Shown here: piece after piece, positions 27,785 to 36,283 of the stretch
Numbering within the stretch: position 1 is the first letter of the stretch
Layout of the letters: the number at the start of each line of letters is the position of its first letter
Assembly: GCF_004000985.1 (NCBI RefSeq)
Contig: NZ_BIMH01000039.1
Coordinates: 1-46,318 of the forward strand
Length of the DNA stretch: 46,318 nt
Direction of reading: 5' to 3'
DNA from: Paenibacillus validus NBRC 15382
Lineage (GTDB): Bacteria > Bacillota > Bacilli > Paenibacillales > NBRC-103111
The notes under the pieces: model-generated
Told to the model about the DNA's origin: nothing
The model's database searches: none
Seen by the model: only the letters and a program-made list of their open reading frames with translations
Position numbers and translations under genes: made by a program

Positions 27785-28468
27785 ATGGTTCATAAATCGT
27801 TGCCGGAAGCGATGATTTTCGATGTGGACGGCACTTTGTTCCGCACGGAGACGCTGATCTTGCCGGCCTACCACGCCACATTCGACCAATTGCGGGCGGA
27901 AGGCTTATTTCATGGCGAAACGCCGCCCGAGCGTTATATTTTGGGCGGTTTGGGCATGCTGCTGGAGCACATCTGGGAGCAAGTGATGCCGGAGGCCGAT
28001 CGCCATGTGCACCGCCGTGCCGATGAGCTGCTGCTTAAGCTGCAGCTTGATGGGCTGAGACGGGGCGAAGGCGAGCTTTACGCAGGGGTCGCGGATACGC
28101 TGCAGCGGCTGCGGGAACGCGGTATCCGGTTGTTTACGGCGAGCAACGGACTGGAGGCTTACGTGAAGGGCGTTGTGAAGCACCAAGGACTGGAGCCGTT
28201 GTTCGAGCCGACCGGCATGTACAGCGCCGGCGAATTCCACACGCGCTCCAAAGTCGATCTGGTGCGGCTGCTGCTCGAACGCCACGGCATCCGGCGCGCA
28301 TGGATGGTCGGCGACCGTTCTTCCGACGTCGAAGCGGGACATGGCAACGGGCTGTACGTGGTCGGCTGCGATTACGCCGGCTATCGCAAGCCGAAGGAAC
28401 TGGACGAGGCGGATGTGCGCATCGGGTCGTTCAGCGAGATCATCGCCCTGCTGGATGGCGCCGAATAA
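27785..28468 (+). CDS. HAD-family hydrolase (phosphoglycolate-phosphatase-like)
   Basis: 227 aa from ATG 27785, with GGGGAGGAA about seven bases upstream; a longer frame to 27728 begins inside the promoter region. HAD motifs are complete: IFDVDGTLF (nucleophile Asp and acid/base Asp), LFTASNG (motif II), RSKVDLVRLLLERHG (motif III Lys), VGDRSSDVEAG (motif IV Asp). A helical cap lies between motifs I and II. The substrate cannot be read from sequence. It converges with the ATP-grasp cluster across a shared terminator. Confidence 0.88.
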   Translation: MVHKSLPEAMIFDVDGTLFRTETLILPAYHATFDQLRAEGLFHGETPPERYILGGLGMLLEHIWEQVMPEADRHVHRRADELLLKLQLDGLRRGEGELYAGVADTLQRLRERGIRLFTASNGLEAYVKGVVKHQGLEPLFEPTGMYSAGEFHTRSKVDLVRLLLERHGIRRAWMVGDRSSDVEAGHGNGLYVVGCDYAGYRKPKELDEADVRIGSFSEIIALLDGAE

Positions 28469-28472
28469 CAAG

Positions 28473-28523
28473 AAAGACTCGCTTGAACCCGTGAAGCTTC
28501 GGGCTCGACCGCGAGTCTTTTTC
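28473..28523. terminator. Bidirectional terminator
   Basis: AAAGACTCGC pairs with GCGAGTCTTT, with an inner GAACCCG/CGGGCTC stem, followed by TTTTTC on the plus strand and an A/T flank on the other. It separates the HAD gene (plus) from the last ATP-grasp gene (minus), whose stop begins at 28524. Confidence 0.85.
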
Positions 28524-29624
28524 TTATTCTATCGGCTTGTCGTTGCTCTGCTCGCTCAGCCACAAGGCGAATTCGAGCGGGCGGCTGATCGCCTTCACAT
28601 ACGTTCCGTTCTGGCCGATCCGGCGAAACACCTCGCGTGAAGGCTTCGGATTGACCTCGAGCAGCCACACGTGTCCCTTCGGGTCGATCGCCAGATCGAT
28701 GCCGACCTCGCAGAAGACGTCGAATTTGTTCTCCAGGTGCTTGACGACGTTAAGGCCCAGCTCATAGGCCTCTTCCCGGACGGCATTCACTTTGGCGCTG
28801 TCCTTGAACCGGTTGTACAGCAGCGTTTCCATCGGCGCGGCGGTGCCCCCGCCATGCAGGTTGGACGTAACCGATCGCTTGGGACCGATCCGGCCTACGC
28901 AGCCGGTCACCTGCCATTCTCCGTTTCCGTCCTTCTGTACCAGCATCCGAAAGTCGTGCACGCGTCCGTCCTTCAGCTCCAGAGGGATGCCCTGCTGCAC
29001 GATATATTGGTCCGCGAGCTTCCATTCGGCAACTTTCGCGGCGATTTGCCCGGTGGTGACCTTTTGCACCGGCAGGATGCGGCGGGATGGATCTCGTCCC
29101 TGCATCAAGTAGGAACGACCGCCCGGCAGCCGCTGGAGCCGGATAATGCCGCGGCCGCCGGTGCCGCTCTTCGGTTTCATATAAACGACCGGATAGCGGG
29201 TCAGGAAATGACCGAATTCCTTGCCTTCCTTGAACGGGATCGTCGCCGGCAGATGGGCGGCGATATCCGCTTGCTCGGCGAGCAACTGATGCATCTTCCA
29301 CTTATTGCCCAGCGGGCGGCTCAAATAACGAAGCTCGGCGTACTTTTTACGGAAGCCGGACAGCTTCAGGTAATTTTCCGTGCCGTGATACCGGCACCGG
29401 TCGTAAATCAGCGGAGGGAAGGCGGTCGATTTACGCACCCATTTGCCTTGCTCCGGTTTGTAGGTTAAAGCATTGACGCGGGCGTTCCCCTGAACGTCGT
29501 CCGGGGTGAACACGAGCACCTCGAGCCCCAGCTTCGCACCGCATATGCACAGCTTGCGGAAAAACGACAGCTCTTCCAGCCGTCGTCCGCTTAAATACAT
29601 GGCCAATACGCCAACTGTTTTCAT
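28524..29624 (-). CDS. YheC/YheD-family ATP-grasp protein, copy 1 (short)
   Basis: 366 aa. An N-terminal pre-ATP-grasp region (VGVLAMYLSGRRLEELSFF, VLVFTPDDVQ, PLIYDRCRY) is followed by the ATP-grasp core: VVYMKPKSGTGGRGIIRL (P-loop-like strand), YIVQQGIPL, DFRMLVQKDGNG, SNLHGGGTAAP, and VGIDLAIDPKGHVWLLEVNP with the metal-binding Glu and Asn of ExNxKP. It belongs to the subclass with YDRC and NLHGGG, together with the copy at 32199. Family members are found in spore coats of Bacilli, and their ligase reaction is not known. Last gene of the five-gene run, 17 bases after copy 2. Confidence 0.88.
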   Translation of the reverse strand: MKTVGVLAMYLSGRRLEELSFFRKLCICGAKLGLEVLVFTPDDVQGNARVNALTYKPEQGKWVRKSTAFPPLIYDRCRYHGTENYLKLSGFRKKYAELRYLSRPLGNKWKMHQLLAEQADIAAHLPATIPFKEGKEFGHFLTRYPVVYMKPKSGTGGRGIIRLQRLPGGRSYLMQGRDPSRRILPVQKVTTGQIAAKVAEWKLADQYIVQQGIPLELKDGRVHDFRMLVQKDGNGEWQVTGCVGRIGPKRSVTSNLHGGGTAAPMETLLYNRFKDSAKVNAVREEAYELGLNVVKHLENKFDVFCEVGIDLAIDPKGHVWLLEVNPKPSREVFRRIGQNGTYVKAISRPLEFALWLSEQSNDKPIE

Positions 29625-29641
29625 GGTCGCGAGTCACCTGC

Positions 29642-30790
29642 TTACCGTTTGCTGCCGAAACGGGTGTTCTTTTTGGACAAGAAGATCGAGTAGCGGATGA
29701 GGTTTTCAAGCGATTTTTGCCGGATCGGCGGCTCGTCGAATTTCATCGGCTTGGAATTCGCTTCGAAGAACCAAATGTGGCCGTCGCTGTCCACACCGAG
29801 ATCCATTGACATTTCGCCCAGCTTATAGCCGCTGGACGATTCGATCTGCTTGGCGATCGTGAGCGCCGCTTGTTTCGCCCGCTGCATGATTTGTTTGCTG
29901 CCGGCGGGGCCGAACGAGTGGGAGAGCAGTTTGCCCGGATCGTCGATCGACCCGCCCCGGGGCACGTGTGTCGTAATGCTGTTCTTCCCGGCCAACCGGG
30001 CGCCGACGCCGGCGATGCTCCATACGCCCTTGTGGTTCTTCTGCGCGAGCAGCCGCAGATCGAACGGACGCTGCTTATAGTGGGATAGGGCAATGCCCTG
30101 TTGAATGATGTAATCCTTGGAGCCGACCAGATGGCTCACCCGCGACCAAAGCTGGGATACGCTCGAAAAGCGGGAAATTTGGCTTCTGGTCCTATCCTGA
30201 ATGCTGAGCTCATACTGGTTCGCTTTCGCCGCTTGGCCGTCCATTCTGCTGATTCGCATGATGCCTTTGCCGGCTTTGCCGCGAATTGGCTTGAGGTAAA
30301 GAAACGGGTAGCTCTGGAGAAGTTTGTCGAGGTCCTCACGGGAAGACAACCTTTGGGTCGTCGGAATGAACGGCTGCGTACGCTTCGATTTGTTGAGCCA
30401 TTCGAATAAGGTCCATTTGTTGAAGAACGAAGGGTTGAAGAATCGTACCTTCCCGTGGCGCAAGCAGGCTTGAATCACCTGCTGCACCTCCGGGAGAAGC
30501 TCGAATTTGCGGTAGGGAATGCGGTTATAGATGACGTGCGGCATCGGGAGCAGTTCTCTGATCCATGATCGGGTCTCCGTATGATACCGGTAACCGACTG
30601 CATTTTCCTGGCTGAGCTTAAAGTCGGCGGTCGTCATGACGTATACGAGCACGCCGCGCTCTTCCCCCATTCGGATCAAATCGATAAAATTTTCTTGATT
30701 CCCGCGAAAAGGCCTCTTTTCATCCGCATAAGTGAGGATGGCCAGCGTCGGACGCTGACGGTTGCTATCGGACTGTCGTTGCGATCCCAT
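29642..30790 (-). CDS. YheC/YheD-family ATP-grasp protein, copy 2 (short)
   Basis: 382 aa. Starts directly after the stop of copy 3 (TGA then ATG, no gap), with AGGAGG in the end of that gene. The N-terminal region has VIYNRIPYRKFE, the YNR...RK motif of the second subclass. ATP-grasp core: FLYLKPIRGKAGKGIMRI, YIIQQGIALSHY, DLRLLAQKNHKG, THVPRGGSIDDP, MSMDLGVDSDGHIWFFEANS with ExNxKP. All residues expected for ATP and Mg2+ binding seem present. It lacks the N-terminal ~90-residue domain of copies 3 and 5. Function beyond probable ATP-dependent ligation is unknown. Confidence 0.87.
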   Translation of the reverse strand: MGSQRQSDSNRQRPTLAILTYADEKRPFRGNQENFIDLIRMGEERGVLVYVMTTADFKLSQENAVGYRYHTETRSWIRELLPMPHVIYNRIPYRKFELLPEVQQVIQACLRHGKVRFFNPSFFNKWTLFEWLNKSKRTQPFIPTTQRLSSREDLDKLLQSYPFLYLKPIRGKAGKGIMRISRMDGQAAKANQYELSIQDRTRSQISRFSSVSQLWSRVSHLVGSKDYIIQQGIALSHYKQRPFDLRLLAQKNHKGVWSIAGVGARLAGKNSITTHVPRGGSIDDPGKLLSHSFGPAGSKQIMQRAKQAALTIAKQIESSSGYKLGEMSMDLGVDSDGHIWFFEANSKPMKFDEPPIRQKSLENLIRYSIFLSKKNTRFGSKR

Positions 30791-32158
30791 TCAAGTATCC
30801 CTCCTTGACCGAAATCGGCTCAGGTAGAGGCAATAGTCGTACATGTACTGCAGCGAAGCGCGCCCTTCTTCCTTAAGGGCGGGATGCTTGAAGATCGAGC
30901 GGCCCGGCTTGGAATTGGCCTCGAACATCCAGATGCGTTCGCTCTTGTCGATCCCGATATCGAAGCCGAGCTCGCCCAGCGTATGCCTGTAATTGCGCTC
31001 AATATCCTCGGCCAGTTTGATGGCGGCCTCCTTGGTGCTCGATAATACAGCGTCGGCGCGCGCGCCGAAAACTTGCTGCAGCACCTGCTCGGGCGTCATC
31101 AGCTGGCCGCCGGTGCGCACATGTGTCGTGACACTGCCCCTGCCGGCTTTCTTGGCGCCGATGGCGGCCACGACCCATTGGTTTTCGCTGTTCTTGGTCA
31201 TGTGGAAGCGGAAGTCGATCGGACAGCTGTCCAGCTCGATCAACCGGATGCCTTGCTGCGACACGTAGCCGTGCAAGCTGCCGTTATGCCGGTTCAGCAG
31301 CGCCATCAGCCCTTCGAACTTGCTGAAACGGAGCAGCACGTTGCGGCCGTTGCGCCGGAAGCGGGCGTAATAGCCGCGTTTCGGATTATAGGTCAACCGG
31401 TAAATGCCGATTCCGAGGCTGCCGGCCGTCGGTTTCAAATATATGAATTTGTGCTTCTCCAGCATTTCTTTAATTTGCATGGCGTTCGGGTTGATGTGCG
31501 ACTCCGGCACATGGTTGAACACATCGGTACCCTCCAGCAAGTTGTAAACGTCCCATTTATCGAAAAAGCTCCAGTTAAACAGCGGGATGCCTTGTCGCAC
31601 GAAGCGCTGCTTGAAGGCGTTCATCGACGCCAGCTTCTCGGCCTTGCGGCTCGGCAGCCGGTTGTACACGACGTCCGGCAGCGGGACGGTCTTGCGCGCC
31701 CAGCCTCCCTCTTTCAGCGGGATCGTGGCCGAGACGGTGCCTTGCGACCAGTTCACGTCGTTCGGGGAGAACCCGAAATAAAACGCGCGATCCGCGCCGA
31801 CGCGCATGAATTGACGGATGAACTCGGTGCGGGACCCGAACGGCGCGGAGCTCCCTCGCACAATGTTCGTCAGAATCCCGATCATCGGTCCCAGCCGAAG
31901 TTCCTTGCCGTTGGCGCTCGTAATCATGGTGGTACCGTCGCGGGGCAATCGCAATTGGGTATAAACCGACGGTGTCATATACAGGTGGTTACCGCTTTTT
32001 TTCAGCAGCTTGAGTCTTAAGGAGACGCTTTTGCTGCCGAGCTTAAGGGTCACGTTTTGAGCTTTGGCCAGCTTGAGCGCTTTGGCCAAGTCACCGCTGA
32101 CATAAACGACGCGTTCCTGTCGCGGGGTGACATGAATCGTGCAGGTTGTCAAGCTCAT
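30791..32158 (-). CDS. YheC/YheD-family ATP-grasp protein, copy 3 (long)
   Basis: 455 aa from ATG 32156-32158 (AGGAGG six bases upstream; an ATG further up is rejected). An extra N-terminal domain of ~90 residues (TIHVTPRQERVVYVSGDLAK to LRLGPMIGIL) precedes the shared part. Subclass YNR: DVVYNRLPSRKAEKL. ATP-grasp core: FIYLKPTAGSLGIGIYRL, GYVSQQGIRL, DFRFHMTKNSEN, THVRTGGQLMTP, LGFDIGIDKSERIWMFEANS with ExNxKPGRS. The N-terminal strand-rich domain may bind the acceptor or the coat. It follows copy 4 by 40 bases on the same strand. Confidence 0.88.
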   Translation of the reverse strand: MSLTTCTIHVTPRQERVVYVSGDLAKALKLAKAQNVTLKLGSKSVSLRLKLLKKSGNHLYMTPSVYTQLRLPRDGTTMITSANGKELRLGPMIGILTNIVRGSSAPFGSRTEFIRQFMRVGADRAFYFGFSPNDVNWSQGTVSATIPLKEGGWARKTVPLPDVVYNRLPSRKAEKLASMNAFKQRFVRQGIPLFNWSFFDKWDVYNLLEGTDVFNHVPESHINPNAMQIKEMLEKHKFIYLKPTAGSLGIGIYRLTYNPKRGYYARFRRNGRNVLLRFSKFEGLMALLNRHNGSLHGYVSQQGIRLIELDSCPIDFRFHMTKNSENQWVVAAIGAKKAGRGSVTTHVRTGGQLMTPEQVLQQVFGARADAVLSSTKEAAIKLAEDIERNYRHTLGELGFDIGIDKSERIWMFEANSKPGRSIFKHPALKEEGRASLQYMYDYCLYLSRFRSRRDT

Positions 32159-32198
32159 GATGAACCTCCTACAGAACGATGCCGTGTTGGGCAAAAGT

Positions 32199-33377
32199 TT
32201 ACTTCTTCAGCGAAAAGCTGCGAGCCGGTGCCGCTGCGGTTTGCCGGAGCAAGTAATCGGCATACCGCAGCGGATTGGCGACAGCGGCCAATCGCGCCTT
32301 GTCGTCGCGTAAATAAGTAAAGATGGAGCGGCCGGGTTTGGAGTTCACTTCGAGCATCCAAATATGTCCGCCCGTGTCGACACCGAAATCGATGCCGAGC
32401 TCGGCGAGCCGCCCGTGACGAGATTCAAGCACCTCCGGCAGCGTATCTGCGAGCTGTCGCAGCTCCGCGAGGATCGCTTCGGCGCGGGCCCGCCCGAATT
32501 CGCGGGCGAGCATCGGTTCGGCGGCGCAGGCCATGCCGCCGCCGTGCAGGTTCGCGGTCAAGCTGCCGCTTTGACCGCGGCGTACGGCCAGGCCGGTCAG
32601 CTGCCAGCGGCCTGCGCCGTTTTTTTGCACGAGGGCGCGCACGTCGTACGCGTCGCCCTCGCGGGTATGCAGCGCCAAGTAGCGCTGCAGGAGATAGCTG
32701 CGGCGGCCGATCAGGCGCCGCAGGAAGGCTGCGAGCGCGGCGCCGCTTTCGAAGCCGCGCGCGATCTCCCGGTTGCGCGCATCGCGGCCGCGCAGCGTGA
32801 ACGCGGGCGTCTGGCCGCCGGGCTCGGCGTTGCGCCGCACGTGCAGCACGCCGCGGCCTTGCGAGCCGCCGAGCGGCTTGAGCACGGCCTCGCCGTGCTC
32901 GCGCAGCCAGTCGGCGAGCATGCGCATGCTGCGCAGCAGCTCGGTCTGCGGCAGGTAGCGGTTAAAGCGGCCGTCGCGGTCGCGCGCGAGCAGCCGCTGG
33001 ACGTCCAGCTTGCCTTTCAGGCCGCTGCCGAGCAGCCGGACGTTCGGATGCCGCTGCAGCCGCCCCATCGTCTCGCGGTAGTCCGCATACTGGCGCCGCG
33101 TCGTAAAGAAGCAGCGGTCGTAGACGATGGCCGGCAGGGCGAACGTGCCGGGGACCCACTGCCCGGCGGACGCCTCATAGGTGTAACCCGTTACCCGTTC
33201 TTGCTCCCAGTCGACACTGTTCGGCGTAAACACATACACAGACAGGTGGAGACGCGGGCCAAGCAAACATAAGCGGCGGTAGAAGCCGCGGTTTTCAAAA
33301 GGCGGCGTGTATTCGGCCGGCGTAGTCATGATGCCTACCGTGCGTTCGCCGCCAGCGTTTTTGCCGAAGATCATCAT
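32199..33377 (-). CDS. YheC/YheD-family ATP-grasp protein, copy 4 (short, GC-rich)
   Basis: 392 aa from ATG 33375-33377, with GAGG eight bases upstream; the GTG at 33386 is too near it. Subclass YDRC: IVYDRCFFTTRRQYADY, and TANLHGGGMACAAEP. ATP-grasp core: AVLKPLGGSQGRGVLHV, YLLQRYLALHTREGD, DVRALVQKNGAG, LGIDFGVDTGGHIWMLEVNS with ExNxKPGRS. The sequence is visibly richer in G and C, and in Arg/Ala codons, than its neighbours, most clearly at 32400-33100, which hints at separate acquisition or different selection. The residues needed for ATP-grasp chemistry still look intact. Confidence 0.87.
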   Translation of the reverse strand: MMIFGKNAGGERTVGIMTTPAEYTPPFENRGFYRRLCLLGPRLHLSVYVFTPNSVDWEQERVTGYTYEASAGQWVPGTFALPAIVYDRCFFTTRRQYADYRETMGRLQRHPNVRLLGSGLKGKLDVQRLLARDRDGRFNRYLPQTELLRSMRMLADWLREHGEAVLKPLGGSQGRGVLHVRRNAEPGGQTPAFTLRGRDARNREIARGFESGAALAAFLRRLIGRRSYLLQRYLALHTREGDAYDVRALVQKNGAGRWQLTGLAVRRGQSGSLTANLHGGGMACAAEPMLAREFGRARAEAILAELRQLADTLPEVLESRHGRLAELGIDFGVDTGGHIWMLEVNSKPGRSIFTYLRDDKARLAAVANPLRYADYLLRQTAAAPARSFSLKK

Positions 33378-33446
33378 GCGCTGCACCTCACAACCGTAAA
33401 TTTGTTTCGTTCACAGGGGATTCCTCATCCTTAGCTCCATGGGGAA

Positions 33447-34814
33447 TCAAAACTTCGCCGCAGAGCGGGCGTACTGCACCAGCAGTTTGACCGAAGGGCG
33501 AATTTTAGGGTCGCTCGACAGCGGCGTATTATCTTCCTTCGACGGCTTGGAATTGACTTCGATCAGCCAAACCCGCCCATTCGTATCGAGTGCCAAATCG
33601 ACCCCCAGTTCCGCGAAATGGCCTTCGACCTGGGTTTCTATCCCTTTAGCGATATGCAGCGCCGCCCGCCGCAGCTTCGCATAACCGTCAACGGCTGCCG
33701 CCGAATCGGATCGGGCTAACGCTTCTTTGACCGAGCTGAGCGTTCCGCCGCGGGCAAGGTTGGATACGAAGTGATGATTGCCGGCAATTCGGGCTACGAT
33801 GGACGTAATGCGCCATTGGCCGGTTTTGCCCCGCTGCACGAGCGCCCGGAAATCGACAGGACGCCCTCCCACCGTGAGCAGCTGTAACCCCTGCTGAATC
33901 TGGTAGCGCTGTGTTTTCATTTTCCCGGAAATCGCCGCATACAGTGAGGAGAGCGAGGTGAACGATTGTTTACGGGTTCCGCTGAGATTGGTAAAATGAC
34001 AGATATACGCACCGTCCGGTTGTTTGCGGATCCGGATGATGCCTTTGCCGAGACTGCCGGTGATCGGCTTGAGGAACACCGTGGCGTGCTTGGCGCACAT
34101 CGACTTGAGCTGTAGAAACGTCTTCAGCAAATACGACTCGGGCAAGTACATCTGTAAACCGGATTCTTTGCCGAGCGCATCGAATAACTCCGTTTTATTC
34201 AAGTATGTCGTGTTGAAAAAGACCGTGCTCTGCTGTGATCGGGCATGCTCGACGAACTGCTGTACCGTCGCGCGGTTTTCCAGCTTGCGGCTGGTCAGCC
34301 GGTTGTAGAGCACATGCGGCAGAGGGAACGTCGCGGTCTCCCAGCGGTTCGTGTAATGCCAGCCGCGCACCGTATCGATCGCGCCCTGCATGTCGTCCGG
34401 CGTGATGAAGAAGACGGAAGCGCCGTACTGCTTGCACGCATCGGTCAGCTCCCGGCAGAAGGCCGTGTTGGCGCCGAATGGTTTATCCGGGACGCCGGCA
34501 TTGACGCGGCTCATCATGACGCCGATCAACGGGCCGAGCTGGAGCGTCCGGCTGGAGGCTTTATACTGCAGGCAGAGCTGGTTGTCGGACGCCAGCCCAA
34601 GCCTGGCCGCCAGCGCGGCGCCTATGAGCAGCATTCCCGCCTTGGAGACCGGTATGACCTTGACGTCCTCCCGGCTTCCGCCGTACCGGAGCTGCAGCGG
34701 CTGATGCAGCGGAATTTTCCACTTGCGCACGATCGGATAGCTGATCATCAGCAGGGAGCTGTCAGCGGTCATGTCGGACGATTTTATTTGGATCCTTACC
34801 TTTGTTCTTTTCAT
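33447..34814 (-). CDS. YheC/YheD-family ATP-grasp protein, copy 5 (long)
   Basis: 455 aa, ATG 34812-34814 with GGAAGGGG upstream. First gene of the run in the direction of transcription. As in copy 3, an N-terminal domain of ~100 residues (LMISYPIVRKWKIPLHQPLQ to LQLGPLIGVMM) precedes the shared part. Subclass YNR: HVLYNRLTSRKLENRATVQQ. ATP-grasp core: TVFLKPITGSLGKGIIRI, YQIQQGLQLLTV, DFRALVQRGKTG, SNLARGGTLSSV, LGVDLALDTNGRVWLIEVNS with ExNxKPSKE. Seventy bases separate its stop from copy 4, with no clear terminator, so all five may form one transcript. Divergent from yheA. Confidence 0.88.
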   Translation of the reverse strand: MKRTKVRIQIKSSDMTADSSLLMISYPIVRKWKIPLHQPLQLRYGGSREDVKVIPVSKAGMLLIGAALAARLGLASDNQLCLQYKASSRTLQLGPLIGVMMSRVNAGVPDKPFGANTAFCRELTDACKQYGASVFFITPDDMQGAIDTVRGWHYTNRWETATFPLPHVLYNRLTSRKLENRATVQQFVEHARSQQSTVFFNTTYLNKTELFDALGKESGLQMYLPESYLLKTFLQLKSMCAKHATVFLKPITGSLGKGIIRIRKQPDGAYICHFTNLSGTRKQSFTSLSSLYAAISGKMKTQRYQIQQGLQLLTVGGRPVDFRALVQRGKTGQWRITSIVARIAGNHHFVSNLARGGTLSSVKEALARSDSAAAVDGYAKLRRAALHIAKGIETQVEGHFAELGVDLALDTNGRVWLIEVNSKPSKEDNTPLSSDPKIRPSVKLLVQYARSAAKF

Positions 34815-34977
34815 GTGGTACCCCTTCCTAGCGCAGGCGAGTCCCGCATGCAGGCCGGTCGCGCTTGGAACATTTAGAAACCAGCTACTTCATCATATGA
34901 GGGCGTTTATCCCTTGGTGAAAAGAAATGCAACCGAATTCGACAATCGAATCATTTGAAAAGAAGGTGCAGATGCCC

Positions 34978-35313
34978 ATGAATATGTACGATAAGGCTTA
35001 TGAGCTTGCCCGGGCGATCCGTGAGAGCCAGGAAACGAAGGAGCTTAAAGCGCTGCGCGAACGCATCGACGCCGACAGCGATACGAAGCGGATGCTGGAC
35101 GATTTCCGCAGCCGTCAGATGGAGCTGCAGCAGAAGATGATGGCCGGCGAAATGCCGCCGAAGGAAGAGCTGGAGAAGCTGGAGAAGCTGTTCGAGGTCG
35201 TCAATCTGAACCCGCTGGTGCGTTCGTATTTCGAGACCGAGCGGAGATTCGGAGTCATTATGGAAGATATTCAGCGTATTATCGCCGAACCGCTGGGAGA
35301 CGTGCTGAAGTAA
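34978..35313 (+). CDS. yheA: YheA/YlbF-family protein (UPF0342)
   Basis: 111 aa from the ATG of MNMYDKAYELARAIRES, preceded by AAGGTG at about nine bases; an in-frame ATG 51 bases upstream is an alternative with a weaker site. Helical chain with the family pattern LKALRERIDADSDTKRMLDD, QMELQQKMMAGEMPPKEELE and IMEDIQRIIAEPLGD. This matches YheA rather than the biofilm factors YlbF/YmcA, and, as I recall, in B. subtilis yheA lies close to yheC/yheD. Its role is not established. Its terminator is at 35391-35430. Confidence 0.82.
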   Translation: MNMYDKAYELARAIRESQETKELKALRERIDADSDTKRMLDDFRSRQMELQQKMMAGEMPPKEELEKLEKLFEVVNLNPLVRSYFETERRFGVIMEDIQRIIAEPLGDVLK

Positions 35314-35390
35314 CCTTGTCCAAGCGGAGCGTGCCCTAAGGAATTCCAGGCAGACAACCGAACCCTATAGCTTGAAGGTTTAGCAGCCGG

Positions 35391-35430
35391 GGCGGCGCTT
35401 CTCGATCAGATCGAGAGGCTGCCGCCTTTT
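35391..35430 (+). terminator. Terminator after yheA
   Basis: GGCGGC...GCCGCC outer stem with an inner TCTCGAT/ATCGAGA stem, followed by TTTT. It begins 78 bases after the yheA stop. Confidence 0.75.
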
Positions 35431-35603
35431 CGACATCGGCCGCAGAAAGAACACTTCTTTTTTTATAGTAAAGAAGGTAAAATATATAGAAGTATGGAAC
35501 GATAGATTTGGAGAATACGTTGAATATGGGGCTTCTGCAGGTTAAGGCGCAGCGCCGACCTGTGAAGACATGTGCTAACAGAGAAAGAAGGAGTCTAGTG
35601 GAT

Positions 35604-36176
35604 ATGAAGTATTGTATGGAATGCGGAAGCGCCTTGGCCAAGAAGGACATCGATGGGACGGAACGGCTTGCGTGCACGGCGTGCTCTTTTGTCCATTGGG
35701 GCAACTACAGCATCGGGGTCGGGGCACTGGTCGTGCGTGACGATAAAGTGCTGCTCGTTCGTCGCGCTATCGAGCCGGGGATGGGCAAATGGACGAATCC
35801 GGGCGGCTACATCGAGCAGCTGGAGCCGATCGAGGACACGATTGTCCGTGAAGTGTACGAGGAAAGCGGCATCCGGGCGAAGGTCCAGGAAATTATTGCC
35901 ATACGCGATCTGCCGAGAAACGTCCATAATGTGTACATCGCCTTTCGCATGGATTATGTGGAAGGGGAGCCGGTGCCTGACGGAGTGGAGGCCGATGCGG
36001 CGGGATTTTTTAGTCTGGAGGAAATGCGAACGATGCCAGTGGCTACTTTCACAGAGTGGCTTGTCGATATCGCCATGACGCCCAGAAAAGAAGGCCTTTC
36101 TGCGGACAAGCAGCCGGTCGCGTCGTTCGGCGGATTCGGATACGCGGTCGGGAAAGACGGAGCTTCCTGCAGGTAA
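35604..36176 (+). CDS. NUDIX hydrolase with zinc ribbon
   Basis: 190 aa from ATG 35604, with AAGGAG about ten bases upstream. An N-terminal zinc ribbon (YCMECGSAL ... CTACSFVHW, four Cys) precedes the NUDIX domain. The NUDIX box is exact: Gly, five residues, Glu, seven residues, REVYEESGI, within GGYIEQLEPIEDTIVREVYE. The zinc ribbon resembles that of NADH pyrophosphatase NudC, but the C-terminal SQPWPFPxS motif of NudC is absent, so the substrate (a nucleoside diphosphate derivative) is open. Cytoplasmic. Confidence 0.9.
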   Translation: MKYCMECGSALAKKDIDGTERLACTACSFVHWGNYSIGVGALVVRDDKVLLVRRAIEPGMGKWTNPGGYIEQLEPIEDTIVREVYEESGIRAKVQEIIAIRDLPRNVHNVYIAFRMDYVEGEPVPDGVEADAAGFFSLEEMRTMPVATFTEWLVDIAMTPRKEGLSADKQPVASFGGFGYAVGKDGASCR

Positions 36177-36283
36177 TCACTGGCGGTTCCCCCGCGCCGG
36201 TTTCCCTGCTATAATGAGAAAGCTTCATTATGGACAGCTGGCAAACCAGGCAACTTACTTGGGTTAAAGGAGAAAGGGGACCA

